Assembly (NCBI RefSeq): GCF_003852895.1
Contig: NZ_QUSW01000003.1
Span: forward strand, 1-64,000
Direction of reading: 5' to 3'
DNA: 64,000 nt
Source: Rhizobacter terrae
GTDB taxonomy: Bacteria > Pseudomonadota > Gammaproteobacteria > Burkholderiales > Burkholderiaceae_C
Positions 45,679 through 55,756 of the stretch are shown here, in pieces; the stretch's first letter is position 1; the number at the start of each line of letters is the position of its first letter. Both the position numbers and the translations under genes were made by a program. A model generated the notes under the pieces. The model searched no databases, had not been told where the DNA came from, and worked only from the letters and a program-made list of their open reading frames with translations.

Positions 45679-46779
45679 TCAGCCCATCACCACCCGGTTG
45701 CGGCCCTGGGCCTTGGCGAGGTACACGGCCTGGTCGGCCCGCGAGATGGTCTCGCTGATGGGCTCGCCGGCCCGGTGCTCGGCCAGCCCGGCCGACAGGG
45801 TGATGGGCAGCGACGACTCCACGCCCGGCGGGCGCAAGGCGGTCACCCGCTCGCGCAGCCGCTCCACGCCCAGCTTGCCCAGCGAGGCACGCGTGTCGGT
45901 CATGAGCAGCAGGAATTCCTCGCCACCCCAGCGGGCGATGGCGTCGGACGCTCGGATGCAGGCCTTCGCCTCATCGGCGAAGGCGCGCAGCACCGCATCG
46001 CCCCCGGCGTGGCCGTGGGCGTCGTTGATGCGCTTGAAGTGGTCCAGGTCCAGCATCACGATGCAGAACGGGTGGCCCGATCGCATGCAGCGCTGGTGCT
46101 CCAGGTGCAGCAGGTCCTGCATGTGGCGGCGGTTGAAGAGGCCGGTGAGTTCGTCGTGCGTGGCCAGGTCCTGGATGCGCTCCAGCGCATGCGCGAGTTC
46201 CGCCTTCTGCGTGCGCAGCCGGTTGCGCAGCCGCGAGAGCTGGCTGGCCAGCCAGGACACGGTGAGGATCATCACGCTGAAGACGAAGAAGTGGACGAGC
46301 TCCACCCGGGGTTCGTACACCGTGGGCTTGAGTTGGGTCATCACGCCCATCACGACACCGAAGACGATCACCGCGAACCAGCCGATGCGGCGGATGGACC
46401 CCGGCGTGAGCGCATACATGCCGAACATCATCGTGAGCATGGGCGCCGGGAACACCGCGCCGCGGCCGGCATTGGCGATCGCGTAGGCCCACACGCTGAC
46501 CAGCATGGCCATGACCATCTGCGCCGCGGACAGCGATGGGTCGGCAAGGCCCCTGTTGAAGCCCAGCCGGATGAAGAGGAGGAAGCCAGCGAAGGTGCCG
46601 AGCGTGAACACGGTCCACACCACACCCTGCCAAACCGGCGTGATGCCCACCCACACGAGGTAGTTGACCGCGGCGGCCGCTGCGAACATCAGCAGCGATG
46701 CGATGGCGGTTTGCAGAAGCCGGATGCGCTGGTGCGGATCCGTGCCAAGCAAGGCCGTGGCGATCGTGGGGGCGGTCAC
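45679..46779 (-). CDS. Membrane diguanylate cyclase
   Basis: The 366-residue protein has about six N-terminal membrane helices (residues 25-185) and a GGDEF domain with the active site GGEEF (285-289) and an inhibitory-site RxxD five residues before it (RASD). It should make cyclic di-GMP and be product-inhibited. No EAL domain is present. It is 12 bases from the Lrp-type gene on the same strand and may share its transcript. Confidence 0.95.
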   Translation of the reverse strand: MTAPTIATALLGTDPHQRIRLLQTAIASLLMFAAAAAVNYLVWVGITPVWQGVVWTVFTLGTFAGFLLFIRLGFNRGLADPSLSAAQMVMAMLVSVWAYAIANAGRGAVFPAPMLTMMFGMYALTPGSIRRIGWFAVIVFGVVMGVMTQLKPTVYEPRVELVHFFVFSVMILTVSWLASQLSRLRNRLRTQKAELAHALERIQDLATHDELTGLFNRRHMQDLLHLEHQRCMRSGHPFCIVMLDLDHFKRINDAHGHAGGDAVLRAFADEAKACIRASDAIARWGGEEFLLLMTDTRASLGKLGVERLRERVTALRPPGVESSLPITLSAGLAEHRAGEPISETISRADQAVYLAKAQGRNRVVMG

Positions 46780-46791
46780 GCGGCGAGCGTA

Positions 46792-47331
46792 TCAGCCTGT
46801 GTGCAAGTGCGACAAGGGCAGGGCCGCACCCGCCTTGACCTCGCCGAGGGAAAAGCTGGTGTGCAGGTCCTTCACGTTGGGCAGGGTCAGCAGCGTGTCC
46901 AGGCACAGGCGCGAGAAGGCGTCGAGGTCAGTGGCCATGACCTGCAGCTCGAAGGTGCCCGAGCCGGAGATGTAGTGGCAGGAGATGACCTCCGGCACGT
47001 GGCGGATCGCCTCTTCCAGCTCGCGCGTCATGGCGGCGTTGTTGCGCTCGCTGTCCACGCGCACGAAGGCCAGCACGCCCAGGCCGATCTTGCGGCGGTC
47101 GATCTCGGCGCGGTAGCCGGTGATGTAGCGCTGATCTTCCAGCCACTTCACGCGCCGCCAGGTGGGCGCGGCCGACAGCCCGATGCGCGAGGCGAGCTCG
47201 GTGTTGGACAGCCGCGCGTCGGACTGCAGCTCGCGCAGGATGGCGATGTCGTAGCGGTCGAGGCTGGCGCCATGGGGCTCGGTGTCGGTCGGATCGGGGG
47301 TTTTCCCTGGTGTTGCTGATTTCGGCTTCAT
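46792..47331 (-). CDS. Lrp/AsnC-family transcriptional regulator
   Basis: The 179-residue protein has an N-terminal HTH (LDRYDIAILRELQSDARLSNTELASRIGLSAAPTWRRVKWLED) and the C-terminal RAM/AsnC ligand domain (VISCHYISGSGTFELQVMATDLDAFSRL). It is divergent from the indolepyruvate ferredoxin oxidoreductase gene, which it likely controls in response to an aromatic amino acid. An inverted repeat touches its start codon. Confidence 0.94.
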   Translation of the reverse strand: MKPKSATPGKTPDPTDTEPHGASLDRYDIAILRELQSDARLSNTELASRIGLSAAPTWRRVKWLEDQRYITGYRAEIDRRKIGLGVLAFVRVDSERNNAAMTRELEEAIRHVPEVISCHYISGSGTFELQVMATDLDAFSRLCLDTLLTLPNVKDLHTSFSLGEVKAGAALPLSHLHTG

Positions 47332-47360
47332 GTTGCTCGATTCATTGAATTTTGAGCAAC
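47332..47360. promoter_or_regulatory. Lrp-type operator
   Basis: Arms GTTGCTC (47332-47338) and GAGCAAC (47354-47360) are perfectly inverted and enclose a second palindrome ATTCA/TGAAT. The site directly abuts the regulator's ATG and precedes the divergent oxidoreductase gene by 137 bases, ideal for autoregulation. Binding is inferred. Confidence 0.6.
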
Positions 47361-47497
47361 ATTATTGCCCTCCACCGCGGTTTCCGGGCACAGAAAGAAA
47401 AGACTTGTTGAAAGCAAAAATCTAAACTGCTGGGCTGGTTTGACCATTGCGTGGGTCCGCTGCGCTGGACCCACCCTACGCCTGGAGCCCCCTGCCG

Positions 47498-50400
47498 ATG
47501 AACGCCCCCCTGCCTGAGTCGATCCGCCGCGCGCTGGAGACCGTGTCGCTGGACGACAAGTACAGCCTGGACAACGGCCGCGCCTTCATGAGCGGCGTGC
47601 AGGCGCTGGTGCGGCTGCCCATGCTGCAGCGCAAGCGCGACGCCTTCAACGGGCTGAACACCGCCGGCTTCATCAGCGGCTACCGCGGCTCGCCGCTGGG
47701 CACCTACGACCAGGCGCTGTGGCAGGCCAAGAAGCACCTGGCGGCACAGAACATCGTGTTCCAGCCGGGCGTGAACGAAGAGCTCGGCGCCACCGCCATC
47801 TGGGGCACGCAGCAGCTGGACCTGTACCCGCAGAGCAAGAAGTTCGACGGCGTGTTCGGCATCTGGTACGGCAAGGGACCGGGCGTGGACCGCTGCTCCG
47901 ACGTGTTCAAGCACGCCAACATGGCAGGCACTGCAAAGCACGGTGGCGTGATCGCCATCGCGGGCGACGACCACATCGCCAAGAGCTCCACCGCGGCGCA
48001 CCAGAGCGACCACATCTTCAAGGCCTGCGGCCTGCCGGTGTTCTTCCCCTCGTCGGTGCAGGACATCCTCGACATGGGCCTGCATGCCTTTGCGCTCAGC
48101 CGCTTCGCGGGCGTGTGGTCGGGCATGAAGACCATCCAGGAGATCGTGGAATCCGCCAGCAGCGTGTTCGTCGACCCGGACCGGGTGGACATCGTCATGC
48201 CCGAGGACTTCCAGATGCCGCCGGGCGGCCTGCACATCCGCTGGCCCGACGCGCCGCTGGAGCAGGAAGCGCGGCTGATGGACTACAAGTGGTACGCGGC
48301 GCTCGCCTACATCCGCGCCAACAAGCTCAATCACAACGTCATCAGCGGGCCGAACGACCGCTTCGGCCTGATCGCCAGCGGCAAGGCCTACAACGACACG
48401 CGCCAGGCGCTGCACGACCTGGGGTTGGACGACGAGACCTGCCGCCGCCTGGGCATCCGCCTGCACAAGGTGAACGTGGTGTGGCCGCTGGAAGCGACCA
48501 TCACCCGCGACTTCGCGCAGGGCCTGCAGGAGATCGTGGTGGTCGAGGAGAAGCGCCAGGTCCTCGAATACCAGCTCAAGGAGGAGCTGTACAACTGGCG
48601 TCCGGACGTGCGGCCCACGGTGGTGGGCAAGTTCGACGAAGGCGAGGACGGCGAAGGCGGCGAGTGGTCGCATGCCAACCCGTCCAAGCATTGGCTGCTG
48701 CGCCCGCAGGCCGACCTCACGCCGGCCATCATCGCCAAGGCGATTGCCAGGCGGCTGAAGAAGCTGGGCGTCGATGCCGACACCGCCGCGCGCATGGACG
48801 CGCGCGTGGCCATCATCGAGGCCAAGGAACGCAGCCTGCAGGTGCTGGAAGTGAAGGGTTCGGGCACGGGCGACCGCACGCCCTGGTTCTGCAGCGGCTG
48901 CCCGCACAACACCAGCACCAAGGTGCCCGAAGGCTCGCGCGCCGTGGCCGGCATCGGCTGCCACTACATGGTGGTGTGGATGGACCGCAGCACCAGCACC
49001 TTCACGCAAATGGGCGGCGAAGGAGTGCCCTGGGTGGGCCAGGCGCCGTTCACGACCGACAAGCACATCTTCGCGAACCTGGGCGATGGCACCTACTTCC
49101 ACAGCGGCCTGCTGGCCATCCGCCAGAGCATCGCGGCGGGCGTGAACATCACCTACAAGATCCTCTACAACGACGCAGTCGCGATGACCGGCGGGCAGCA
49201 GGTGGGCGAGCGGCCCGAAGGCCATTCGGTGCTGCAGATCATGCAAAGCCTGAAGGCCGAGGGCGTGACGGCGCTGAGCATCGTGACCGACCAGCCCGAA
49301 AAGTACCAGGGCGTCGATCTGCTCGCGGGCGTGAACGTCTACCACCGCGACGAGCTGGACCGCATCCAGCGCGAGTACCGCGAGATCAAGGGCTGCACGG
49401 CCATCATCTACGACCAGACCTGCGCCACCGAGAAGCGCCGCCGCCGCAAGCGCGGCACCATGGTCGAGCCCAGCAAGCGCGTGGTCATCAACGAGCTGGT
49501 GTGCGAAGGCTGCGGCGACTGCTCCGTCAAGAGCAACTGCCTGAGCGTGGAGCCGGTGGAGACCGAGTTCGGTCGCAAGCGCCGCATCAACCAGAACAGC
49601 TGCAACAAGGACTACTCCTGCGTGAACGGCTTCTGCCCGAGCTTCGTGACGGTGGAAGGCGGGCAGATGAAGTCGGCGAAGAAGGGCCAGAAGACGCGGC
49701 CCGATCCCTTCTCGCTGCAGGCGATTCCCGAGCCCACCCTGCCCGTGGCCGAGACGGCCTGGGGCATCGTGGTGGCGGGTGTGGGCGGCACCGGCGTGAT
49801 CACCATCGGCCAGCTGCTGGGCATGGCGGCGCACATCGAGGGCAAGGGCATCGTCACGCAGGATGCGGCGGGCCTGGCGCAGAAGGGCGGCGCGACCTGG
49901 AGCCACATCCAGATCGCCAACCGCATGGACGCCATCCTCACCACCAAGGTGGGCACGGCGGAGGCGGACATCGTGATCGGCTGCGACCCGATCGTCGCGG
50001 CCAACAAGAGCACGCTGGCGGTGATGCGCGAAGGCCGGACCTTCGTGGCGCTGAACTCGCATGGCTCGCCGACGGCCGCCTTCGTGAACAACCCGAACTG
50101 GCAGTTCCCCGGCGGCAACTGCGAGAACGCCATCACCGCCGCGGCGGGTGCGGCCAACGTGGGCATGCTGGACGCCGACAAGATCGCGGTGGAGCTGGTG
50201 GGCGATTCGCTGTACGCCAACCCGCTGATGCTGGGCTATGCGTGGCAGAAGGGCCGCATCCCGCTGAGCCATGCGGCGCTGATGCGTGCCATCGAGCTCA
50301 ACGGCGTGCAGGTGGAGAACAACAAGATCGCCTTCGAGTGGGGCCGCCGCGCCGCCCACGACCTGGCGGGCGTGCAGCAGCAGCTCAAGCCGGCGCAGGT

Positions 50401-51067
50401 GATCGAGTTCATGCGCAAGTCCACCAACGTGGACGAGCTGATCGCCAAGCGCGTGGAGTTCCTCACCGGCTACCAGAACGCGGCGTATGCGGCCCAGTAC
50501 AAGGAGTTCGTCGAGAAGGTTCGCACCGCAGAGAAGCCGCTGGGCGGCACGAAGCTGACCGAGGCCGTGGCCCGTTACCTCTTCAAGGTGATGGCCTACA
50601 AGGACGAGTACGAAGTCGCGCGCCTGCACACCGACCGCAGCTTCCTCGACAAGGTGGCCGCTCAGTTCGAAGGCGACTACAAGCTGAACTACCACCTCGC
50701 GCCGCCGATGACGGCCAAGAAGAACGAGAAGGGCGAGCTGGTGAAGAAGACCTACGGGCCGTGGATGCTGACGGCGTTCGGTGTGCTGGCCAAGCTCAAG
50801 GGCTTGCGCGGTTCGGCCTTCGACGTGTTCGGGCACACCGAGGAACGCAAGATGGAGCGCGCGCTGATCGGCGAGTACAAGGCGTCGATCGATGAAGTGC
50901 TGCGTGGCTTGAAGGCGGAGAACCTGTCACTGGCCGTGGAGATCGCGCGCATCCCCGAGGAGATTCGGGGCTACGGCCACGTGAAGGAGCGGCACCTCAC
51001 GGCAGCCCGGCCGAAGTGGGACGGGCTGATGAAGCAGTGGCGCGGCGGAGAACAAGTCGCCGCGTGA
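47498..51067 (+). CDS. Indolepyruvate ferredoxin oxidoreductase, fused alpha/beta/gamma
   Basis: The 1189-residue single-chain enzyme oxidatively decarboxylates arylpyruvates from aromatic amino acids to acyl-CoA. It has an N-terminal pyrimidine domain (GFISGYRGSPLGTYD), a TPP-binding segment (NLGDGTYFHSGLLAIRQSIAAGVNITYKILYNDAVAMTGG split by normal spacing), a Cys cluster CEGCGDCSVKSNC and a gamma domain (VVAGVGGTGVITIGQLLG). The fused form is usual in Proteobacteria. Start ATG 47498 begins MNAPLPESIRRALE. Confidence 0.95.
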   Translation: MNAPLPESIRRALETVSLDDKYSLDNGRAFMSGVQALVRLPMLQRKRDAFNGLNTAGFISGYRGSPLGTYDQALWQAKKHLAAQNIVFQPGVNEELGATAIWGTQQLDLYPQSKKFDGVFGIWYGKGPGVDRCSDVFKHANMAGTAKHGGVIAIAGDDHIAKSSTAAHQSDHIFKACGLPVFFPSSVQDILDMGLHAFALSRFAGVWSGMKTIQEIVESASSVFVDPDRVDIVMPEDFQMPPGGLHIRWPDAPLEQEARLMDYKWYAALAYIRANKLNHNVISGPNDRFGLIASGKAYNDTRQALHDLGLDDETCRRLGIRLHKVNVVWPLEATITRDFAQGLQEIVVVEEKRQVLEYQLKEELYNWRPDVRPTVVGKFDEGEDGEGGEWSHANPSKHWLLRPQADLTPAIIAKAIARRLKKLGVDADTAARMDARVAIIEAKERSLQVLEVKGSGTGDRTPWFCSGCPHNTSTKVPEGSRAVAGIGCHYMVVWMDRSTSTFTQMGGEGVPWVGQAPFTTDKHIFANLGDGTYFHSGLLAIRQSIAAGVNITYKILYNDAVAMTGGQQVGERPEGHSVLQIMQSLKAEGVTALSIVTDQPEKYQGVDLLAGVNVYHRDELDRIQREYREIKGCTAIIYDQTCATEKRRRRKRGTMVEPSKRVVINELVCEGCGDCSVKSNCLSVEPVETEFGRKRRINQNSCNKDYSCVNGFCPSFVTVEGGQMKSAKKGQKTRPDPFSLQAIPEPTLPVAETAWGIVVAGVGGTGVITIGQLLGMAAHIEGKGIVTQDAAGLAQKGGATWSHIQIANRMDAILTTKVGTAEADIVIGCDPIVAANKSTLAVMREGRTFVALNSHGSPTAAFVNNPNWQFPGGNCENAITAAAGAANVGMLDADKIAVELVGDSLYANPLMLGYAWQKGRIPLSHAALMRAIELNGVQVENNKIAFEWGRRAAHDLAGVQQQLKPAQVIEFMRKSTNVDELIAKRVEFLTGYQNAAYAAQYKEFVEKVRTAEKPLGGTKLTEAVARYLFKVMAYKDEYEVARLHTDRSFLDKVAAQFEGDYKLNYHLAPPMTAKKNEKGELVKKTYGPWMLTAFGVLAKLKGLRGSAFDVFGHTEERKMERALIGEYKASIDEVLRGLKAENLSLAVEIARIPEEIRGYGHVKERHLTAARPKWDGLMKQWRGGEQVAA

Positions 51068-51074
51068 GGCCCGG

Positions 51075-51100
51075 TGGACCCTGGCGTTCGCCGGGATCCA
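51075..51100. terminator. Palindrome between convergent genes
   Basis: TGGA...TCCA ends flank CCC(T)GGCG-TT-CGCCGGG, a nearly perfect hairpin in the 36-base gap between the convergent oxidoreductase and hutH genes. It resembles repeated extragenic palindromes and could terminate both ways. No T tract is present. Confidence 0.45.
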
Positions 51101-51103
51101 TCG

Positions 51104-52600
51104 TCACGCCAGCGAAACGCCGCTCTCCACCAATCGCGTCGCCGCCTCGATGTCCGGCGCCACCAGCCGGTCCTCGTGCATGAACGGCACCTTCTCGCGC
51201 AAGGTCGCGTGCAGCTTCTCGATCGCCGGCGAGGACTGCAGCGGCCGGTGGAATTCCAGCGCCTGCGCGGCAGACAGCCACTCGATCGCCACGATGCCGG
51301 CGGTGTTGTCGAGCATCTGGTGCAGACGCCGCGCGGCATAGGTCGCCATCGAGACATGGTCTTCCTGGTTTGCGCTGGTGGGCAGCGAATCCACGCTCGC
51401 CGGATGGGCGAGCGACTTGTTCTCCGAAGCCAGCGCAGCGGACGTCACCTGCGCAATCATGAAGCCGGAGTTCAGCCCGCCATGCTCGATCAGGAAGGCC
51501 GGCAGCCCCGACAGCACCGGGTCCATCAGCATCGCCGTGCGGCGCTCCGACAGTGCACCGATCTCGGCGATGGCCAGCGCCATGTTGTCTGCCGCAAAGG
51601 CCACGGGCTCGGCATGGAAGTTCCCGCCGGACAAGGCCTCCATCTGGTCGGCAAACACCAGCGGGTTGTCGGACACGCCGTTGGCTTCGGTCAGCAGCAC
51701 ATTGAAGGCATGGCGCATCTGGTCTAGACAGGCGCCCATCACCTGGGGCTGGCAGCGCAGGCAGTACGGGTCCTGCACCTTCTCGCAGTGCAGGTGCGAC
51801 TGGCGCAGCGGGCTGTCGTGCAGCCAGTCGCGGTAGGTGCCGGCCACCTCGCGCTGGCCGGGCTGGCCGCGCACCGCATGGATGCGGTCGTCGAATGGAG
51901 TGTCCGATCCCTTGGCAGCATCCACCGTCATCGCACCGACGGCGACCGCTGCGTCGAACACGCGCTGAAGGCGCTGCGCCGCATGCAGGGCCAGCGCCGT
52001 CGAGCACTGCGTGCCGTTCAGCAGCGCGAGCCCCTCCTTGGGGCCCAGCTCCAGCGGCTTGAGCCCGGCCTTGGTGAGGCCTTGCACCGCGGGGAGGCGC
52101 CGCCCGCCCACGAACACCTCGCCGATGCCGATGAGCACACCGGACAGGTGCGCCAGCGGTGCGAGGTCGCCTGACGCACCGACGGAACCCTTCTCGGGCA
52201 CCACCGGCAAAACGTCGGCATTGAGCAACGCGAGCAAGGCATCGATCACCTCGCCACGCACCCCCGACACGCCATGCGCGAGGCTCGCCGCCTTGAGCAG
52301 CAGCATCAGCCGCACCACCGGCGCCTCCAGGGGTTTGCCCACGCCGGCACTGTGTGAAAGCACCAGATTCTTCTGCAGCTGCGCCAGCTGGTCGTCGGCG
52401 ATTCGGGTTTGCGCGAGCTTGCCGAAACCGGTGTTGATGCCGTACACCGCGTCGTGCCGAGAAACCAGCTCGCGCACCGCGCGCACGCTTGCCTCGATGC
52501 GCGCCCTCGCCGACTCCGCCAATGCGAAGCGACTGCCGCCCTCGGCCGCGCTGCGCAGGAGTCTTGCGTCCAATCCGCCCGGTTCGATCGTGTGAAGCAT
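51104..52600 (-). CDS. hutH: Histidine ammonia-lyase
   Basis: The 498-residue enzyme deaminates L-histidine to urocanate. The Ala-Ser-Gly triad that forms the MIO cofactor is present in [17 protein letters not shown], with [27 protein letters not shown] and the C-terminal QALEFHRPL. The start is ATG 52600 (MLHTIEPGG); the frame is open further only into the hutC promoter. The rest of the hut pathway is not in this window, so it is split from hutU/hutI. Confidence 0.96.
   Translation of the reverse strand: MLHTIEPGGLDARLLRSAAEGGSRFALAESARARIEASVRAVRELVSRHDAVYGINTGFGKLAQTRIADDQLAQLQKNLVLSHSAGVGKPLEAPVVRLMLLLKAASLAHGVSGVRGEVIDALLALLNADVLPVVPEKGSVGASGDLAPLAHLSGVLIGIGEVFVGGRRLPAVQGLTKAGLKPLELGPKEGLALLNGTQCSTALALHAAQRLQRVFDAAVAVGAMTVDAAKGSDTPFDDRIHAVRGQPGQREVAGTYRDWLHDSPLRQSHLHCEKVQDPYCLRCQPQVMGACLDQMRHAFNVLLTEANGVSDNPLVFADQMEALSGGNFHAEPVAFAADNMALAIAEIGALSERRTAMLMDPVLSGLPAFLIEHGGLNSGFMIAQVTSAALASENKSLAHPASVDSLPTSANQEDHVSMATYAARRLHQMLDNTAGIVAIEWLSAAQALEFHRPLQSSPAIEKLHATLREKVPFMHEDRLVAPDIEAATRLVESGVSLA
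51721..51730. promoter_or_regulatory. Internal copy of the putative HutC site
   Basis: GGTCTAGACA inside hutH repeats the ten bases at 52620-52629 exactly. It might be an auxiliary operator for looping, or a coincidence of coding sequence. Confidence 0.25.
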
Positions 52601-52612
52601 GGGTTTGTCTCT

Positions 52613-52634
52613 AGCAAGTGGTCTAGACAACTTT
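52613..52634. promoter_or_regulatory. HutC operator between hutH and hutC
   Basis: The palindrome GTCTAGAC (52621-52628) with TTGTCTAGACC on the minus strand resembles HutC operators, which centre on a TTGT...ACAA pattern. It lies in the 60-base gap of the divergent hutH and hutC genes and could repress both. Confidence 0.5.
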
Positions 52635-52660
52635 AGCATGCCGTCCCATAGAATGCCCGC

Positions 52661-53404
52661 ATGAAAGCTGCCCGCCGCAAACGCTCCCTGTCCTACGAGA
52701 CCGTCAAGACCTCCATCCAGCAACGCATCGCCGACGGCGGCTGGCAGCCCGGTGTCAGGCTCCCATCAGAACGCGAGCTGGTGCAGGAGTTCGGGTGCGC
52801 GCGCATGACCGTGCACCGCGCCTTGCGCGAGCTGGAAGCCGAAGGCCTGATCGAGCGGCGCCAGGGCTCGGGCTCCTACGTGGCCGAACTGACGCCAATC
52901 TCCAATTTGCTGCAGGTGCGCGACATTCACGAAGAGATCGTCGAGCGCGGCCACACCCACACCACGCAGGTCTGCAGCGTCGGCCGCGAGAAGGCCTCGC
53001 CCGACGTCGCGCAGGCCATGCGCCTGCGCAAGGGCGCCTCGGTGTTCCGCTGCCAGCTGGTGCACCTGGAAAACGGCGTGCCCATCCAGTACGAAGACCG
53101 GCACGTGAACCCCTCTCTCGCACCGGACCTGCTCAAGCGCGACTTCACCGAGGTCACGCCCTCGGCCGTGCTGTTCGAGCATGCGCCGCTGACGGAGGCG
53201 GAGCAGGTGATCGAAGCCGTGCTGGCCACGGAGGAACAGGCGCGCATCCTCGACGTGCCCGTCGGCAGCGCGCTGCTGATGGTGTCGCGCCGCACGGTGT
53301 CGCAAGGCGAGGTCGCGTCCATCGCGCGGCTGTACCACCCCGGCTCGCGCTACCGGCTGATCGGCAGTTTCAGCGTTCCGGCGCCCGGAGGCCGCGCGGC
53401 ATAG
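52661..53404 (+). CDS. hutC: Histidine utilisation repressor, GntR family
   Basis: The 247-residue protein has a GntR winged helix ([63 protein letters not shown]) and a UTRA ligand domain with [23 protein letters not shown], the HutC pattern. Urocanate binding releases the repressor. It is divergent from hutH, matching the usual arrangement. Confidence 0.94.
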   Translation: MKAARRKRSLSYETVKTSIQQRIADGGWQPGVRLPSERELVQEFGCARMTVHRALRELEAEGLIERRQGSGSYVAELTPISNLLQVRDIHEEIVERGHTHTTQVCSVGREKASPDVAQAMRLRKGASVFRCQLVHLENGVPIQYEDRHVNPSLAPDLLKRDFTEVTPSAVLFEHAPLTEAEQVIEAVLATEEQARILDVPVGSALLMVSRRTVSQGEVASIARLYHPGSRYRLIGSFSVPAPGGRAA

Positions 53405-53461
53405 GACAATCGCGGGCTGCCCCTTCGGAACGGATTCGAACGGGCCACCCAGAGGTTTCCC

Positions 53462-54220
<759 letters not shown>

Positions 54221-54241
54221 GCCGGCCTGACATCTCGAGCG

Positions 54242-55012
54242 ATGCGCCTCCAGATCCTTTCCGACCTCCACCTCGAGACCGAAAGCTACCAGCCACAGCC
54301 CGCGCCCGGCGCGGAGCTGCTGGTGCTCGCCGGCGACGTGGACAGCACCTGGGCCGGCATGGAGCTGTTCCGCGGCTGGCCGGTGCCGGTCATCTTCGTC
54401 GCGGGCAACCATGAGTTCGACAACCGCGAGATGAACGACACCTGGCCGCTGCTGCGCGAGCAGTGCGCGGACCTGGGCTTCACCATGCTGGAGCGCGAGA
54501 GCGTCGTGCGCACAGGCGCAGACGGACGGCGCATCCGCTTCGTGGCCACCACCCGCTGGTGCGACTTCAACCTCTTCGGCGACGCACAGCGCGAGCGCGT
54601 GCTCAAGGCAGCGGGCTACTTCATGAAGGTGCAGCGCTCGACCATCGACGGCCTGCCCTTCGATGCGGCGGCGGTGCGCATCGAGGCGCTGGCCTGCAGG
54701 GCATGGCTGGAGGCGGAGTTGTCACAGCAGGCCGGTGATTGGGACGCGACGGTCGTCATCACCCATTTCGGTCCGAGCTTCCTGAGTGCCGACCCACGCT
54801 ATGGGGCGCAGCCGGGGACGGCGAGCTTCTGCAATGCGGATGACGACCTGCTGCCGCTGGCCGACCTGTGGATCCACGGTCATCTGCACTGCCGGCACGA
54901 CTACCGGGTGCGATCGCAGGGGCATGAGACACGCGTCGTGTGCAACGCGCGAGGGCATGGAAAACGCGGCGAGGCCGACGGCTACGACGGCTTGTTCACC
55001 GTCGAGGTTTGA
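54242..55012 (+). CDS. Calcineurin-like metallophosphoesterase
   Basis: The 256-residue protein has all metal-site motifs: SDLHLE, LAGDVD, GNHEFD, VVITHFGPS and GHLHCRHDYRV. It is cytosolic and probably hydrolyses phosphodiesters or phosphomonoesters with two metals. The substrate is not predictable. It follows the YecA gene by 21 bases and may share its transcript. Confidence 0.92.
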   Translation: MRLQILSDLHLETESYQPQPAPGAELLVLAGDVDSTWAGMELFRGWPVPVIFVAGNHEFDNREMNDTWPLLREQCADLGFTMLERESVVRTGADGRRIRFVATTRWCDFNLFGDAQRERVLKAAGYFMKVQRSTIDGLPFDAAAVRIEALACRAWLEAELSQQAGDWDATVVITHFGPSFLSADPRYGAQPGTASFCNADDDLLPLADLWIHGHLHCRHDYRVRSQGHETRVVCNARGHGKRGEADGYDGLFTVEV

Positions 55013-55027
55013 CGGGCGAAGCCCGGA

Positions 55028-55225
55028 TCAGCGCATCCCGCGCCGACTCTGTCTGTCGTTGGCCGCGAGCTCGTCGGCCAGCGACTGCGCCTCGGGATCG
55101 TCGACCGGCGCGACCGTGGCATCCAGCCCGAAGGCGGTGCCCATGTCTGCGTAGTCCGTGTCCGCGGCTTGCTCGCTCTTGCCGAATCCGATCGATGACC
55201 ACCAGGGCTGGCTTGGCTTGTTCAT
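55028..55225 (-). CDS. Small acidic hypothetical protein
   Basis: The 65-residue frame from ATG 55225 begins MNKPSQPWWSSIGFGKSEQA and is acidic in the second half (DDPEAQSLADELAANDRQ). No domain or membrane segment is seen. It is convergent with the metallophosphoesterase gene. Codon use fits its neighbours; no family recognised. Confidence 0.5.
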   Translation of the reverse strand: MNKPSQPWWSSIGFGKSEQAADTDYADMGTAFGLDATVAPVDDPEAQSLADELAANDRQSRRGMR

Positions 55226-55233
55226 CTCGACCC

Positions 55234-55266
55234 CCACACTGCTTGGTGTTGATGATCCCAGTGTGG
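55234..55266. promoter_or_regulatory. Inverted repeat upstream of the small acidic protein
   Basis: Perfect 8-bp arms CCACACTG and CAGTGTGG are separated by 17 bases, just upstream of the minus-strand ATG at 55225. The remaining stretch to 55522 is non-coding and AT-richer than its surroundings, with no further recognisable site. Confidence 0.35.
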
Positions 55267-55522
55267 TGCGCATTTGTTTCGTGCGTTGCGCGGAAATGAC
55301 GGGCGCTTTGCGTGCAATTCGTTACGCGTTGGTCGAGCGCGTGGTAACGGCGTGCCGCGATGCAGCATAATTGCGCGCTTTTGACCGGCGCCGCACCGTC
55401 TTGTTGCATGGCGGCGACGACCACACTTTTGGAGTGGTAGCAATTTGCTGGCGGTCGAACTATCGTTGAAGGCTCCGCGCTGGGATGAGGCGGAAAAAGT
55501 CCCTTCTGGGAGATACAAAAAC

Positions 55523-55756
55523 ATGACGCTAAACGCTCTCCAGGCGCTGACGTGGAGCACCGTTGCCGGTGCCGTCGCCGGCGCCCTGCTCCTCGCCTCT
55601 GTCGAATCCAATTTCTCGGACTGGTCTCGGACCCGACGGGCCAATACCGAGCCTCGCTTGGGCAATGCCGACTTGGCTACCCAGCGCAAGTCACAAGAGC
55701 GCCCCCCTGTCCTCATGGACGCGAGCGTGGCGAAGCGCGAGGTCGCCGTCCGCTGA
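55523..55756 (+). CDS. Small hypothetical protein with one hydrophobic helix
   Basis: The 77-residue frame starts at ATG 55523 behind GGGAG and has a hydrophobic segment (TVAGAVAGALLLASV) followed by a basic tail with many Arg and Lys. It may be a small exported or membrane-anchored protein. Its last 44 bases overlap the end of the convergent argP. No family recognised. Confidence 0.5.
   Translation: MTLNALQALTWSTVAGAVAGALLLASVESNFSDWSRTRRANTEPRLGNADLATQRKSQERPPVLMDASVAKREVAVR

Noticed and set aside
47342-50836. Minus-strand frame of 1164 codons opposite the indolepyruvate oxidoreductase gene
   Set aside because: It is a shadow of a high-GC coding strand. Its translation is rich in His, Arg, Val and Ala with no family match, while the plus strand has full domain order.
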